Of a stretch of 64,000 nt of DNA, positions 62,995-64,000 are shown in pieces. A program made the translations under genes and the position numbers. Source of the stretch: Pontiellaceae bacterium B12219. Its GTDB lineage: Bacteria; Verrucomicrobiota; Kiritimatiellia; Kiritimatiellales; Pontiellaceae. Below the pieces are notes generated by a model. That model had not been told where the DNA came from and made no database searches. It worked only from the letters and a program-made list of their open reading frames with translations. Where the stretch lies: NCBI GenBank assembly GCA_029432795.1, contig JARNMJ010000001.1, forward strand, positions 124,001-188,000. The letters are read 5' to 3'. Each line of letters begins with the position of its first letter. Position 1 is the first letter of the stretch.

Positions 62995-63681
62995 ATGACT
63001 GAATTTTTGATTGGTATGGTGGTGATGCTCATTTTGATGGGCGCGCTTTGGATTTGGTTGAAATCGCGTAAGAAGCAATCCGTCAAAGAAGTCCGGGTGT
63101 TTTCCAGTATTGAACAACTCAAGGCCATTGGGCAGTTATCCGTTTATAAAGTGCTGACCAAAGAGATTGTAACCGAGACGGATCACACCTGGGGTGATTT
63201 CGGGAATCGCTATTTGAGCTGGGTGCTCAGCAGGAAGAAGATGGCGATGATCTTCGAATTTGAGATCGATTTCCGCTACAATCTGCAAAGTCCTCGGTTT
63301 CAAATTGCTGAAGTGAGCGAAAATAATTATACGGTGGAGATGCCGCCCTGCGATTATGAAGTGCATATTCGCGATATTCGTTTTTACGATGAGCAGGGGT
63401 CGAAGCTGCTTCCCTGGTTATTGCCCGATCTGTTGAACGGATTCATCAGTGGCGGATTTTCGGAAGACGATAAAAACAGACTGGTCGATGCCGCTAAAAA
63501 GCATGCGGAAAAACAGGCGTTGGAATTGATCAACAACATCCGGTCCGAAGTGCAGAAATCGGCCAAGTCCACGTTGGAATCCATCAGCCGTGCGTTTGGT
63601 GCATCTAAAATCGACTTTAAATTTTCAACGCAGACCGCAACGCAGGTCGATGTTGAGGTTTCAGAGAAAATCGCCTCTTAG
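62995..63681 (+). CDS. DUF4230 membrane-anchored protein
   Basis: 228 residues. One N-terminal membrane helix ([18 protein letters not shown]) precedes a DUF4230 domain with [26 protein letters not shown] and [28 protein letters not shown]-terminal helix ([20 protein letters not shown]) follows. Function is unknown. It converges with deoC, overlapping by 4 bp. Confidence 0.82.
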   Translation: MTEFLIGMVVMLILMGALWIWLKSRKKQSVKEVRVFSSIEQLKAIGQLSVYKVLTKEIVTETDHTWGDFGNRYLSWVLSRKKMAMIFEFEIDFRYNLQSPRFQIAEVSENNYTVEMPPCDYEVHIRDIRFYDEQGSKLLPWLLPDLLNGFISGGFSEDDKNRLVDAAKKHAEKQALELINNIRSEVQKSAKSTLESISRAFGASKIDFKFSTQTATQVDVEVSEKIAS

Positions 63682-64000
63682 TAGGCGGTCTGCGATATAC
63701 CACCTTCAAGAACGGTCTGAGTGGATCCAATGCCCAAACGCGTTGCACCTTGATCAAGATAGGCTACCGCCTGATCCCACGAACGGATACCGCCGGAGGC
63801 TTTAATGCCCAGTTTTCCACCGACGGTATCAACCATCGCCTGAACAATTTCCGGTGTTGCGGAAGAGGGGCCGAAGCCGGTTGAAGTTTTAACAAAATCC
63901 GCTCCGGCTTCTTCTGTAATTCGGCAGGCCAGAGCAACTTCTTCCAGGGTCAGAAAACAGCTTTCCTGTATAACTTTCAACAGAACGCCTGCACTATGGG
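63678..64000 (-). CDS. deoC: Deoxyribose-phosphate aldolase, C-terminal part (partial)
   Basis: The frame is open to the right window edge; only about 107 residues are present. The Schiff-base lysine lies in [15 protein letters not shown] and phosphate binding in [13 protein letters not shown] and LGIGSTQTV. DeoC splits deoxyribose 5-phosphate to glyceraldehyde 3-phosphate and acetaldehyde in nucleoside catabolism. Its 5' end lies beyond the window. Confidence 0.93.
   Translation of the reverse strand, partial: HSAGVLLKVIQESCFLTLEEVALACRITEEAGADFVKTSTGFGPSSATPEIVQAMVDTVGGKLGIKASGGIRSWDQAVAYLDQGATRLGIGSTQTVLEGGISQTAY

Noticed and set aside
1-64000. tRNA, rRNA, riboswitch or prophage
   Set aside because: I looked for clear cloverleaf ends, conserved riboswitch leaders and phage structural or integrase genes and saw none I could support by eye; a covariance-model scan would settle RNAs.

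Overview
The window is 64 kb of gene-dense bacterial chromosome with no tRNA, rRNA, prophage or CRISPR that I can see. The gene styles point to the PVC superphylum, most likely Kiritimatiellota (Pontiella/Tichowtungia-like). They include a very large secreted beta-helix protein with a LamG-like domain and choice-of-anchor-Q-type repeats, a split GcvPA/GcvPB glycine decarboxylase, a DUF362 plus polyferredoxin pair, a RAYT with REP repeats, and type IV pilus genes. The phylum is an inference from gene content, not something I could test.

Layout. 0-14.6 kb is mostly housekeeping: the valS tail, lipA, a family 2 glycosyltransferase, a DUF368 membrane protein, a NifU-like Fe-S protein, a hybrid histidine kinase, pilT, acs, infA, an NSS transporter, an AstE-like/RimK/RimB-like module, purN and dut. 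14.6-22.3 kb is an accessory block: a DUF1016 nuclease, radC, a RAYT transposase, a REP array, a 1514-residue surface protein and a further REP copy. 22.3-32.9 kb holds larC with a huge histidine-rich insert, an RNB exoribonuclease, hisF-hisI, a phosphohexomutase, trpE-trpG, and a Tat-exported DUF362 protein with a membrane polyferredoxin. 32.8-41 kb is mostly minus strand: nadE, guaB, a minor-pilin cluster, a THUMP methyltransferase and panD. 41-55 kb holds a SWIM/SNF2 helicase, kdsA, folE, cstA behind three tandem sensor-kinase paralogues, and gcvT-gcvPA-gcvPB. 55-64 kb holds a cysteine-rich secreted peptide, a DUF4870 protein, folD, ferritin, two unknown exported proteins, two EEP-family proteins, a TPR protein, a cardiolipin synthase, a DUF4230 protein and the end of deoC.

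Three signals stand out beyond the gene list. (1) A 15-bp interrupted palindrome, TTCCR-N5-YGGAA, occurs about 30 times, against roughly 0.25 expected by chance. It lies in spacers, in a terminator stem, over start codons, and inside genes in all three reading frames. This suggests DNA-level selection, like an uptake sequence or the cyanobacterial HIP1 palindrome. (2) Three adjacent, co-oriented membrane sensor-kinase paralogues upstream of cstA have decayed in complementary ways. Two keep the phosphoacceptor HDGxGQ motif but have broken ATP-binding boxes, while the third keeps the ATP-binding boxes but has no HDGxGQ motif. (3) A family of heptanucleotide repeats (ACGCAAT / ATTGCGT arms) forms large imperfect inverted repeats in at least three intergenic gaps, including ten tandem heptamers just upstream of the phosphohexomutase gene.
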